This document shows, in pieces, positions 46,521 to 54,714 of a stretch of DNA of 55,387 nucleotides. A program made the position numbers and the translations under genes. Numbering within the stretch: the stretch's first letter is position 1; every line of letters begins with the position of its first letter. The stretch lies in the NCBI GenBank assembly GCA_026418175.1, contig JAOABX010000013.1, forward strand, positions 1 to 55,387, written 5' to 3'. Below the pieces are notes generated by a model. That model was not told where the DNA came from, did not search any database, and saw nothing but the letters and a program-made list of their open reading frames with translations. The DNA is from Flavobacteriales bacterium. GTDB taxonomy: Bacteria; Bacteroidota; Bacteroidia; CAIKAF01.

Positions 46521-47807
46521 CTATTCTACTGGTGCAGATTTTCCGCCTTTGCTTTTTTTATTGCTGTCGCCACCAGTTTTCTTTTTAAATGCATCAAAAT
46601 TGAATGATAATGTAAAGCGAACCGTGTGTTCCAACGGATTACGCTGAACAGTTGGAATTAGGTATGAAAAATCCAATCCAAATATTTTATATCGTACTCC
46701 GGCACCAACTGTAAAATATTGACGGTTTCCACTTACACGAGGTTCATAAAAAAATCCTGCCGCGGCCCTAAAAAGGTTATTGTACCAATATTCTACTCCT
46801 GTGGCTATGGTAAATTCCAACATCTCACCATAAAAACCACGGGGTGAGTCCCAAAGTGAAGAAAACATTCCGGATATCACATTTCGATTAGGGTCCATAC
46901 CGGCTACTAATAGTGGTTTCCCATCAGGCCCATATTGAATTACTCCATTGGAATCACGATCATATACAGGCACAGATGGCACCATTAGTTTCGACAATTC
47001 TACTGATAAGGTAAACTTGTTATAATCATCAATTTGAATGGAATTGCTTGTCCCTAATCGCAAGTTTATGGGAATATAATCTCCGTTAGCCTGAACATCT
47101 GAATATTTAATTTTATTTCCGATGTTAGTAATCGCTACACCAAACCGCCATGTAACCGGCTTTTTAAATAATTTCTTATCCGGATTTTGATAAAAGAAAC
47201 CTACATCACCGGCCCCCGCCAACCCAGGATTTGTGGCAGCCCCCTGAACATTTTGACCCAGTGTAAGATTGGAATATATAAATCGGAAGGCTACTCCACC
47301 ACTCCAATATTCACTCAATTTAAGTGATGCGCCAGCATCGATAGCAAATTCATTGGGGTTATATTGGCCAATGGTGTTTCCGTTATTATCTGTAAACGTA
47401 ATGTCTCCCAATGAAAAATAACGCAAGGATGCTCCAATGGCCGTTCTACTTCCTATTTTTTTATAAAATCCTAAATATGCTAAGTTAATATCCGGAACCA
47501 ACTGACGAAGCCAAGGCGTGTACGAAACCGAAATACTCATGTCTTTGGGGGCATGAGCCAATTTTCCGATGTTCCAATGCATGGAGTTAGCATCAGCTTC
47601 AGTAGCAACTCCTTGGTCGGCATATCCACCGGCTTTAGCATCCGGCGAAATAATTAAGAAGGGTACAGCTGTAGTTATGGTTTGATTGCCTGTATTGGAT
47701 AAATCTTGTTCGCTGGGTTGCTGAGCAAAACCAAAAGTCACTGTACTACTTATTCCTCCTAAAAAAATAAGCCCTTTCTTTATTTTTTTCAAAAACATAT
47801 TCTTCAT
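46521..47807 (-). CDS. porV: T9SS outer membrane shuttle protein PorV
   Basis: A 428-residue FadL-like outer membrane beta-barrel of the PorV family. PorV binds the C-terminal sorting domain of cargo leaving the SprA translocon and carries it to the sortase PorU. The N-terminal mature region shows the family wording PFLIISPDAKAGGYADQGVATEADANSMHWN, followed by KDMSISVSYTPWLRQLVPDINLAY. The C-terminus ends in a strand (LEHTVRFTLSFNFDAF) followed by a Lys/Gly-rich tail. It lies 65 bases downstream of porU on the same strand and has a -7 box eight bases from its ATG, so it may have its own promoter as well. Confidence 0.93.
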   Translation of the reverse strand: MKNMFLKKIKKGLIFLGGISSTVTFGFAQQPSEQDLSNTGNQTITTAVPFLIISPDAKAGGYADQGVATEADANSMHWNIGKLAHAPKDMSISVSYTPWLRQLVPDINLAYLGFYKKIGSRTAIGASLRYFSLGDITFTDNNGNTIGQYNPNEFAIDAGASLKLSEYWSGGVAFRFIYSNLTLGQNVQGAATNPGLAGAGDVGFFYQNPDKKLFKKPVTWRFGVAITNIGNKIKYSDVQANGDYIPINLRLGTSNSIQIDDYNKFTLSVELSKLMVPSVPVYDRDSNGVIQYGPDGKPLLVAGMDPNRNVISGMFSSLWDSPRGFYGEMLEFTIATGVEYWYNNLFRAAAGFFYEPRVSGNRQYFTVGAGVRYKIFGLDFSYLIPTVQRNPLEHTVRFTLSFNFDAFKKKTGGDSNKKSKGGKSAPVE

Positions 47808-47815
47808 TACTAAGG

Positions 47816-47823
47816 CAAATATA
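47816..47823 (-). promoter_or_regulatory. -7 promoter box of porV
   Basis: TATATTTG on the minus strand, a perfect TAnnTTTG, eight bases from the porV ATG. No -33 element is clear. Confidence 0.45.
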
Positions 47824-47871
47824 TCAATACAATATCTACTTTTTACTATAAAAACAAACTATCTTCAAAAA

Positions 47872-50800
47872 TCAATCAATTAAAATCAATTTTGCTGTGC
47901 CAGTTTTTACTTCACCTTCAGCTGTGGTCATTTGTATCCGGCAAATATACACACCGCTTTGACGTTTGGGACCATTGGTACCTGTGCCATCCCAAGTAAT
48001 CTGTACCTGTCTGAATCCTTCCGGTATTTCATTTAATATCCAACGTTTTACAAGCCGACCATTCATATCAGATATTTGTACATCAAATACCGTATTTTTT
48101 CCTGCCTGATTATGTTCAAACGAAATTGTAACATTTTCAGTAAATGGATTAGGATATGCCTCTACACGTATTAAAGCAGCTTGCTGATTAGTAACTGTAA
48201 AATACAAGGTATCCCGTGTAAAGTTATTACATCCATCCCAAACCTGTACTACAACGAAATGCAAGCCAGAGCTAATATTTCCCAAGGGATAACGAACTAT
48301 ACCGCTTGTAAAATCATCGAGGTTGGCTTCATAATAATTATTCAATTTAATTTCATGAGTAGTATTACCATCCAAATAAGCCACTATATCATGGCCAATA
48401 CCACTACCTACCGTATTTATTCCACTTGAATCTGAAACATGAACTAACAGTACAGGATTTGCATGGGTTATTCCACCATTGCGAAATACCGTATCATTCA
48501 TAAAAATTTGTATTTCAGGGCCAATACCATCATTCAGACAATTATCTTCTGAGCCGCCCACCACGAAATTGTCATAATACCCATGTGCATCTGTCAACCC
48601 ATTTTCAGCATAATAACTGATTTTTCCTTTGCCCAACAAATAATTAATATCTAATGGAACCTTGAACGTAAATTCAAAATAACCGTTTATCACCGATGCT
48701 TTCCCTTTAAATATAACATTATTTTGAAGTTCAAAATTAAAGGATTGTGCCTGCGGATCGTTAGCCAGCGTAATGTACTGAGCCGGCTTATCAAATATGG
48801 TAGTGTACACCACACCGTTAAAATCATTCATTACATTGCCGTTCAAGTCAGCTATATGTCCTTTTATGGTAACTGTTTGAGAGGCTTTTAACGTATCTGT
48901 TGGTTGGGCTAAATCGGAAGTATCAGTCGCCAATCCGTTTATTTCATCAGTAAATACCTGAAACTTTGGGTATGCAAGTTTCATGGCTGGATCTCCGAAA
49001 AGCAAAATATTCTGTTCTCCAAAATCATTACCCGGCTGTTTTGCCAAACGAATAATATCCCCCAGTGTTGGAAGCGTTCCATCAGGCTTTCTCGAAAATG
49101 TAGCGTTGAAAAATTTTTGATTAAATCCGGGGACAATTGAGATAGGGCGAACTGTAGAAAATAATGCAATCCCTCCCCCATCTGGACGAAGCAAAATGAT
49201 TTCACCGGCGGAAGTAAATCCAGGATCATCAAAGCGGGTAAAAGTACATGTAGCAGTGGTAAATGCCGGCAATAAATTCATATTGTTCCAGCTCATCACA
49301 TCGCTAATTCGTAATAAACGCTCACTTGTTAATCCTGATTCACCACCATGCCCAATATAATTTACAAGCAGAGTTCCTTTATTCATTCGATCACTGAAAT
49401 AAGCCTCAGCATCCGGATACCGTTGGCCGGCATTGGTTACCTGTTTAAAAGCATCCAAATACACTTTGTCTATATTCCACACCGGAAAGTTAGTTTGCAT
49501 TTGAGAAGCTATGGCTTGACTGTTCGAGAAAAAAGATGATTCCCAAGCGGCTTCCATATCATCGGCTATTAACGTTACTACATTTCGCCAGTCTCTTAAA
49601 CATGCTGCATTCGATTCATAATAAATAATCTTATTTACAACATCCTTTGCTTCCTGAAGGGTACGAACTACCAATCTTCCTACGCCAATATCTATGGTTT
49701 GAGTAGGCCCGAGATTAATTTTTCCGGTAATGCCTTCGGTAGGACCTAGCAAAGCAAAAAAGTCGTCAGAAGTGTATGAGTTTCCACCCCGATCAAACGA
49801 TTCAGTAGTTTGAAAACTGGGCACATAATTAGTATTATTGGGTGTTCGGTTCAGATATGTTTTATAATCGTACGAACCATCTCCAAATAACAATAGATAC
49901 TTGGGCACATCTGAAGGGAGATGATTGTCAAAATACATTTTAACAAAATCGCGTATTGCGGTTACATCCTGTGCCCCGGAGGAGTACTCATTATAAATTT
50001 GATCCACTGTAACTGTATGCACTTTCATACCGTCGTTTAGTGTATGAAGGTCGGCCAGTTCTAATGCAGCAGGTAGAAAATCTTTATGAGTAACAATAAT
50101 TAAATCTGGAGCGGGTTGTTCTTGAGTTAGTGCATGCAGATTTTGATTAGGAACCTTTCCAATAAATGCTGGAGTTAATACTCCTGTTAAATTTGAATTA
50201 AAGGCAACAAAAGTTCGTAAAGTATCTCCGGGAACCCTGAAAGAAAAATTGGTACCGGAAGATGTTCCAAGCTGTCGAACTGGTTCTGTCTCTCTACTTA
50301 CATCCCAAACAATTACGTTTGAAACATTAGAAAGATTGTACTGCACAATGCTTCGCCCAATACTAAGTGAATCCCTAAAATGAATCACCGTGTTTGAAAC
50401 GCTGAGAGATTTTCTATAATTAAATTCTACAAAATCGAGCCATGCTTCCTGGCCACTTTGACGAACTACATCCAGTGTAAAAGAGGAAGAAGCAGGAGTC
50501 CATTCTCCAGTACCTGAACCAAACACAGCATAAGGTGCTGTATAAGAGGGGCTGGCTGCACTGATGTTAAAACTAACAAGGGTAGTTCCTGCAACACGAG
50601 CTAACATAGTTGTGCCGCAAGAAACACATCGGGCAGCAGCTTGTATTCGGATTTTTACTGGCGATGAACCGTTCCATCCACTTAAATTCACTGGATAACT
50701 ATAGGTACCCGTAAAATTAAAATAATCTCCCATCCATAAGCGGCCTGATCGAATTAAGTTTACCTTTTCATCATTAATTACATAAAATTCATCTGAATTA

Positions 50801-51708
50801 TTGGTGCTATATACAGGCATTCCAGATGCCTCAGCACGTGTTTGAATGCGCTTACCGCCGGTCCCCTGAGCAGTAAAAAAATAGTAGGTTGTATCTGTAT
50901 AAAAATGGTAAATGTATTTATACCTACGATCAGTGGGGTCAAAAATCCAGCGATGAGGAGCTTTCCCGTAAAATAAGAAATAATCACCGGGGCCAAAAGT
51001 ACCATCTCCCCCATCTTCCATCTGAATTGGATTTTCAAGAAGATCATCTGCTCGCCATAGCGCATTGGGCTCTGGCAACATACGGCCTCCATTTCCAAAT
51101 AATTTTACAGATGCTGAGGGGACTGGGCCTGTTAATGCCCCTGAAGAAACCAAATTTTCGTAGCTCACTTTGTAAACCCCATCTGTAGCAACTCCTAATT
51201 TAAACCAACTCCCCGATGATAATACCGAATTAGATGCTGATTTTATATTAGAAAGAATATTACTACTTGACTGAACTACAAAATGCATTTTTCCGCTTAC
51301 AAGCAATTCTATCTGCCCCAAACTATTTTTCCGTATAGGAATTATAGAAGCTCCAGATATTGGCTTGCGGCTAACTTCACCTGTAAAAACTGATATAACA
51401 GGTTCTGAAGATATGCTCCAACTCAAATGTACAATTTTATACCAGTTTTCTGGCATTGGTATATATTCAGCATCAAAAATCTGAACAGAAGAAGCTATTT
51501 GATTTTTAGAAGTAAATACATAGTAATATGGGAGATAATTTTCATCTAACGAAATTCCAGAACCTGTTAAAACCCAATTATTACCATCTTTAAGTAACTT
51601 CGGCTCACTCCAGCGTATACTAAATGGTACAACGTCAATGTCTTGAGCATTAAAAAAAACCGGTCTGGTAATAAAAATTATTACCAACATTAAATATCTG
51701 AATTTCAT
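47872..51708 (-). CDS. porU: T9SS sortase PorU (gingipain-like C25 peptidase)
   Basis: A 1278-residue protein. I start it at the ATG at 51708, which gives a signal peptide (MKFRYLMLVIIFI, ending FNAQ); the frame is open 16 codons further. PorU removes the C-terminal sorting domain from T9SS cargo and attaches the cargo to lipopolysaccharide. The C25 peptidase region is clear: a caspase-like His in YIGHGGESG (near 49348) and the nucleophile Cys in TTATCTFTRF (near 49245). An N-terminal adhesin-like region and a C-terminal FlgD-Ig/type A sorting-like domain (YPNPFTENVTISF ... SGVYICRIQM) complete the layout. It is divergent from porP. Confidence 0.95.
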   Translation of the reverse strand: MKFRYLMLVIIFITRPVFFNAQDIDVVPFSIRWSEPKLLKDGNNWVLTGSGISLDENYLPYYYVFTSKNQIASSVQIFDAEYIPMPENWYKIVHLSWSISSEPVISVFTGEVSRKPISGASIIPIRKNSLGQIELLVSGKMHFVVQSSSNILSNIKSASNSVLSSGSWFKLGVATDGVYKVSYENLVSSGALTGPVPSASVKLFGNGGRMLPEPNALWRADDLLENPIQMEDGGDGTFGPGDYFLFYGKAPHRWIFDPTDRRYKYIYHFYTDTTYYFFTAQGTGGKRIQTRAEASGMPVYSTNNSDEFYVINDEKVNLIRSGRLWMGDYFNFTGTYSYPVNLSGWNGSSPVKIRIQAAARCVSCGTTMLARVAGTTLVSFNISAASPSYTAPYAVFGSGTGEWTPASSSFTLDVVRQSGQEAWLDFVEFNYRKSLSVSNTVIHFRDSLSIGRSIVQYNLSNVSNVIVWDVSRETEPVRQLGTSSGTNFSFRVPGDTLRTFVAFNSNLTGVLTPAFIGKVPNQNLHALTQEQPAPDLIIVTHKDFLPAALELADLHTLNDGMKVHTVTVDQIYNEYSSGAQDVTAIRDFVKMYFDNHLPSDVPKYLLLFGDGSYDYKTYLNRTPNNTNYVPSFQTTESFDRGGNSYTSDDFFALLGPTEGITGKINLGPTQTIDIGVGRLVVRTLQEAKDVVNKIIYYESNAACLRDWRNVVTLIADDMEAAWESSFFSNSQAIASQMQTNFPVWNIDKVYLDAFKQVTNAGQRYPDAEAYFSDRMNKGTLLVNYIGHGGESGLTSERLLRISDVMSWNNMNLLPAFTTATCTFTRFDDPGFTSAGEIILLRPDGGGIALFSTVRPISIVPGFNQKFFNATFSRKPDGTLPTLGDIIRLAKQPGNDFGEQNILLFGDPAMKLAYPKFQVFTDEINGLATDTSDLAQPTDTLKASQTVTIKGHIADLNGNVMNDFNGVVYTTIFDKPAQYITLANDPQAQSFNFELQNNVIFKGKASVINGYFEFTFKVPLDINYLLGKGKISYYAENGLTDAHGYYDNFVVGGSEDNCLNDGIGPEIQIFMNDTVFRNGGITHANPVLLVHVSDSSGINTVGSGIGHDIVAYLDGNTTHEIKLNNYYEANLDDFTSGIVRYPLGNISSGLHFVVVQVWDGCNNFTRDTLYFTVTNQQAALIRVEAYPNPFTENVTISFEHNQAGKNTVFDVQISDMNGRLVKRWILNEIPEGFRQVQITWDGTGTNGPKRQSGVYICRIQMTTAEGEVKTGTAKLILID

Positions 51709-51717
51709 ACCCCGATT

Positions 51718-51725
51718 CAAACCTA
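51718..51725 (-). promoter_or_regulatory. -7 promoter box of porU
   Basis: TAGGTTTG on the minus strand matches TAnnTTTG and ends nine bases before the chosen porU ATG at 51708. This would place transcription start at or near that ATG and argues against the upstream start at 51756. Confidence 0.5.
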
Positions 51726-51949
51726 AGTCCGCAATAGTAAACTTTATTAGTAACAAAAAAGTATAACAATCGTTGAAAAAATTTTATTCACCTTTCTTTA
51801 CATTCATTATCAAAAATTTAGACCCTCAATATTATATAATTTCAACTGTAATCGTTTTAATTTTAAAGTAGCAAGATGTGAAATTTTAGTGAAAACATAC
51901 TAAAATAAAAAGAAAGGATGTTACTTAAAATAAATTTTGGCATTAAACT

Positions 51950-51980
51950 TTTGATGTTTTCAAAAATCATGTTATATTTG
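51950..51980 (+). promoter_or_regulatory. Complete Bacteroidota promoter of porP
   Basis: TTTG at 51950-51953, a 19-base spacer, then TATATTTG at 51973-51980: a perfect match to TTTG-N19-TAnnTTTG. It leaves a leader of about 45 bases before the ATG at 52034. This is the best promoter in the window. Confidence 0.75.
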
Positions 51981-52033
51981 AAATTCGGAAAAGTAGTAAA
52001 TACGGAGTAAAAACCAACAATTTTTCACCAAAA

Positions 52034-52999
52034 ATGAAGAAATTTTACCTGGCTGGATTATTAGTAATTTCGGGGCTAATGGGGCTTGAAAAAAGCTATG
52101 CTCAAGATCCTCAATTTACCCAATTTTATGCAAACCCATTATACTTAAATCCGGCATTTGCAGGATCAATCCGCTGTCCACGCATTGCATTGAATACACG
52201 TATTCAGTGGAGTGGTATATCAGGGAACTATAGAACATATGCAGCTTCGTATGATATGCATATTGATGCCATTCAAGGAGGTATAGGTATTCGTTTTTAC
52301 AGGGATGAAGCTGGTCAAGCCACCATTACCTCTCACAACGCTGCTTTAATGTACTCTTACCAGTTAAAATTATCAAGAAAAGTTTCGATGCGCTTTGGGG
52401 TAGAAGCTGGATTTTTACAGCGAAGCCTCGATACTCGAAACCTAACATTTGGCGACATGATTGACGATAGATATGGATTTGTTTATGCAACCCAGGAAGT
52501 TTTTGATAACGCCAACAAATTTATGTTTGATTTAGGTGCTGGCGCTATAGTTTATAGTGATATGTTTTATGGTGGTGTTGCATTCCATCATATCACTCAA
52601 CCCAACGAAGGATTTCTCGGGAATAGCAAATTACCCTTTAAGTTTACAGCCCATTTTGGTGCAATGATTCCGATTGGAACCAAGAAAAAATATGCCGGTG
52701 AAGCATTTATTTCGCCCAATGTATTATTCCAATTGCAACAATCATTCTATCAGGTTAATGTAGGGCTGTATGCAGGCAAAGGACCTTTTGTGGGCGGAAT
52801 TTGGTATCGTAGCAACGATTCATTTATTGCCTTAGTAGGCCTTCAAAAAGGAATTTTTAGAATTGGTTATAGCTATGATATCACGATATCTCGATTAACA
52901 AATGCTACTGCTGGTTCCCATGAAGTATCGTTGGGCTTGCAATTTGGTTGCCGCCAACCCAGAAAGAAATTCAGAACAGTAAAATGTCCATCTTTCTAA
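52034..52999 (+). CDS. PorP/SprF-family T9SS outer membrane protein
   Basis: A 321-residue outer membrane beta-barrel of the PorP/SprF family. A signal peptide (1-23, ending SYAQ) precedes the family start QDPQFTQFYANPLYLNPAFAGS, which is diagnostic. Members either join the T9SS/gliding apparatus (PorP) or assist surface attachment of a type B sorted protein (SprF). Here the gene is beside gldJ and divergent from porU, and not next to the type B adhesin at 39-43 kb, so either role is possible. It has an excellent promoter of its own. Confidence 0.92.
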   Translation: MKKFYLAGLLVISGLMGLEKSYAQDPQFTQFYANPLYLNPAFAGSIRCPRIALNTRIQWSGISGNYRTYAASYDMHIDAIQGGIGIRFYRDEAGQATITSHNAALMYSYQLKLSRKVSMRFGVEAGFLQRSLDTRNLTFGDMIDDRYGFVYATQEVFDNANKFMFDLGAGAIVYSDMFYGGVAFHHITQPNEGFLGNSKLPFKFTAHFGAMIPIGTKKKYAGEAFISPNVLFQLQQSFYQVNVGLYAGKGPFVGGIWYRSNDSFIALVGLQKGIFRIGYSYDITISRLTNATAGSHEVSLGLQFGCRQPRKKFRTVKCPSF

Positions 53000-53030
53000 A
53001 CAAAGCGTTAAAATTTAACTATTTATAATA

Positions 53031-53056
53031 TAAATTTGTATTTTCCGTTATATTTG
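53031..53056 (+). promoter_or_regulatory. Tandem -7 boxes upstream of gldJ
   Basis: Two perfect boxes, TAAATTTG (53031-53038) and TATATTTG (53049-53056), lie 40 and 22 bases upstream of the ATG at 53079. No -33 TTTG is seen at normal spacing for either. They suggest that gldJ can be transcribed apart from porP. Confidence 0.45.
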
Positions 53057-53078
53057 TAATTCTGTAATTCGCCAAAAC

Positions 53079-54620
53079 ATGAAATATCCATCAAAATTCA
53101 ATGTAGCCGGAATCCTTGCTCTTGGAGCAGCTGTGATGTTGATGCCAGCGTGCCAAAAAGAAGTATCCCGTACCACCGGATGGACTTATAACGATCCCCG
53201 TAACGGCGGGTTTGAAAAGATTCCTTACATCGAACAAGAAACCGGCCCCGGTTTAGTACTCATTGAAGGGGGTACATTTGCTATGGGACGTGTTGAACAG
53301 GAAGTGAATTATAACTGGGATAATGCGCCTAGAAGGGTAACTGTTTCTTCGTTTTATATGGATGAAACAGAGGTGACTAATATTGATTATCGCGAATACC
53401 TTTACTGGCTTAATCGTGTATTTGGAGAAGATTATCCGGAAGTTGTAAAAAAAGCGAAACCAGATACTTTGGTTTGGCGTTCAAAATTAGCGTTTAATGA
53501 ACCGTATGTAGAATATTATTTCCGTCATCCGGCTTATCAGGATTATCCGGTTGTGGGTGTTAGTTGGGTACAAGCTACTGATTATTGTGCATGGAGAACT
53601 GATCGTGTAAACGAAACAATTCTTATTCGTGAAGGTATTTTGCAAGTGAACCCAAATCAGATAGCAGAAGATAACTTCAATACTGAAGCATATTTGGAAG
53701 GCCAATACGAAGGCTTAATTACCAAAAGACAATTGAAAAATTTAGGCCCACAAGGTGGTGATCGTCGTGTTCGTATGGAAGATGGTATTCTTTTACCTAA
53801 ATATCGCCTGCCTACAGAAGCTGAATGGGAATATGCTGCATTATCGTTAGTGGGCAACACAGATCCAAGCACTGATCGTGAAATTGTAAGAGAAAGAAGA
53901 TTATATCCATGGAATGGACACATTGCTCGTAACCCCAACGATGCATTTAAAGGAGACTTCCTTGCTAACTTCCGGAGAGGGCGTGGCGATATGATGGGTT
54001 CTGCCGGACGATTAAACGATAACGCCGATATTACAGCTCCTGTGTTCTCTTATTGGCCTAACGATTTTGGATTATACAATATGGCAGGAAATGTATCCGA
54101 ATGGACCATGGATCTTTATCGTCCTCTGAATAGTTTAGATTTAGATGAGTTCCGTCCACATCGTGGTAACGTATTCAAAAAGAAATTGCTGGATGATGAA
54201 GGGAATATTGCAGAAAAAGATTCGTTGGGTAGAATTCAGTATGTTAACGTAACCGAAGATGATGCTTTAAACCGCAGAAATTACAAAAAAGCAGATTATC
54301 GTGATTATAAAGATGGAGATTACAAATCATCTATCTATTATGAAGATGAAAGCTATACCGACGAATCAAAGCAAAATGAGTTGATGTATGAATATTCGGT
54401 TGTTTCATTAATAAACAACAAAGCACGTGTAGTAAAAGGTGGCTCATGGAAAGATGTAGCCTACTGGCTGGTACCCGGTACCCGTCGTTTTATGGATGAA
54501 AATACAGGTGCTGACTGGATTGGTTTCCGTTGTGCCATGGATCGTTTGGGCAGCCCTGTTGGATTGGGTAACCGTCCAAGAAAAGGGCCTGGCGGTGGTC
54601 AGTATGGTAGTAAGAAATAA
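53079..54620 (+). CDS. gldJ: Gliding motility / T9SS lipoprotein GldJ
   Basis: A 513-residue lipoprotein with a type II signal peptide (Cys25 after LMPA) and a SUMF1/formylglycine-generating-enzyme-like domain. The segment TGWTYNDPRNGGFE followed by ETGPGLVLIEGGTFAMG and SFYMDETEVTN fits GldJ; GldK, its paralogue, usually starts this domain differently. GldJ is needed in Flavobacterium for gliding and stabilises GldK, part of the T9SS ring. As I recall, F. johnsoniae also has gldJ next to porU and porV, supporting the call. The insertion of about 120 residues and the acidic/Tyr-rich stretch (DYRDYKDGDYKSSIYY) lie in the C-terminal half. Confidence 0.85.
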   Translation: MKYPSKFNVAGILALGAAVMLMPACQKEVSRTTGWTYNDPRNGGFEKIPYIEQETGPGLVLIEGGTFAMGRVEQEVNYNWDNAPRRVTVSSFYMDETEVTNIDYREYLYWLNRVFGEDYPEVVKKAKPDTLVWRSKLAFNEPYVEYYFRHPAYQDYPVVGVSWVQATDYCAWRTDRVNETILIREGILQVNPNQIAEDNFNTEAYLEGQYEGLITKRQLKNLGPQGGDRRVRMEDGILLPKYRLPTEAEWEYAALSLVGNTDPSTDREIVRERRLYPWNGHIARNPNDAFKGDFLANFRRGRGDMMGSAGRLNDNADITAPVFSYWPNDFGLYNMAGNVSEWTMDLYRPLNSLDLDEFRPHRGNVFKKKLLDDEGNIAEKDSLGRIQYVNVTEDDALNRRNYKKADYRDYKDGDYKSSIYYEDESYTDESKQNELMYEYSVVSLINNKARVVKGGSWKDVAYWLVPGTRRFMDENTGADWIGFRCAMDRLGSPVGLGNRPRKGPGGGQYGSKK

Positions 54621-54639
54621 TGATGATTTAATAATTTCA

Positions 54640-54664
54640 GAGGGGCAAAAGCCCCTCTTTTTTT
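54640..54664 (+). terminator. Terminator of gldJ
   Basis: A seven-base-pair GC-rich stem GAGGGGC/GCCCCTC (54640-54646 and 54651-54657), an AAAA loop and seven T residues, 19 bases after the gldJ stop codon. Confidence 0.92.
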
Positions 54665-54714
54665 ATCATCAAATTTTGAACTGATATTTCTTATTTTTAT
54701 AAAAAAATATAGTT

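Larger units (their letters stand above)
51709..52033. other. Divergent porU-porP intergenic region
   Basis: A 325-base AT-rich region between divergent T9SS genes. It holds a -7 box for each direction: porU near the left end and a full promoter for porP at 51950-51980. The middle (51760-51940) shows no reading frame, RNA gene or clear palindrome. Confidence 0.6.

Noticed and set aside
47872-51756. Longer start for porU at 51756
   Set aside because: It would begin upstream of the -7 box and put 16 residues in front of a clean signal peptide.
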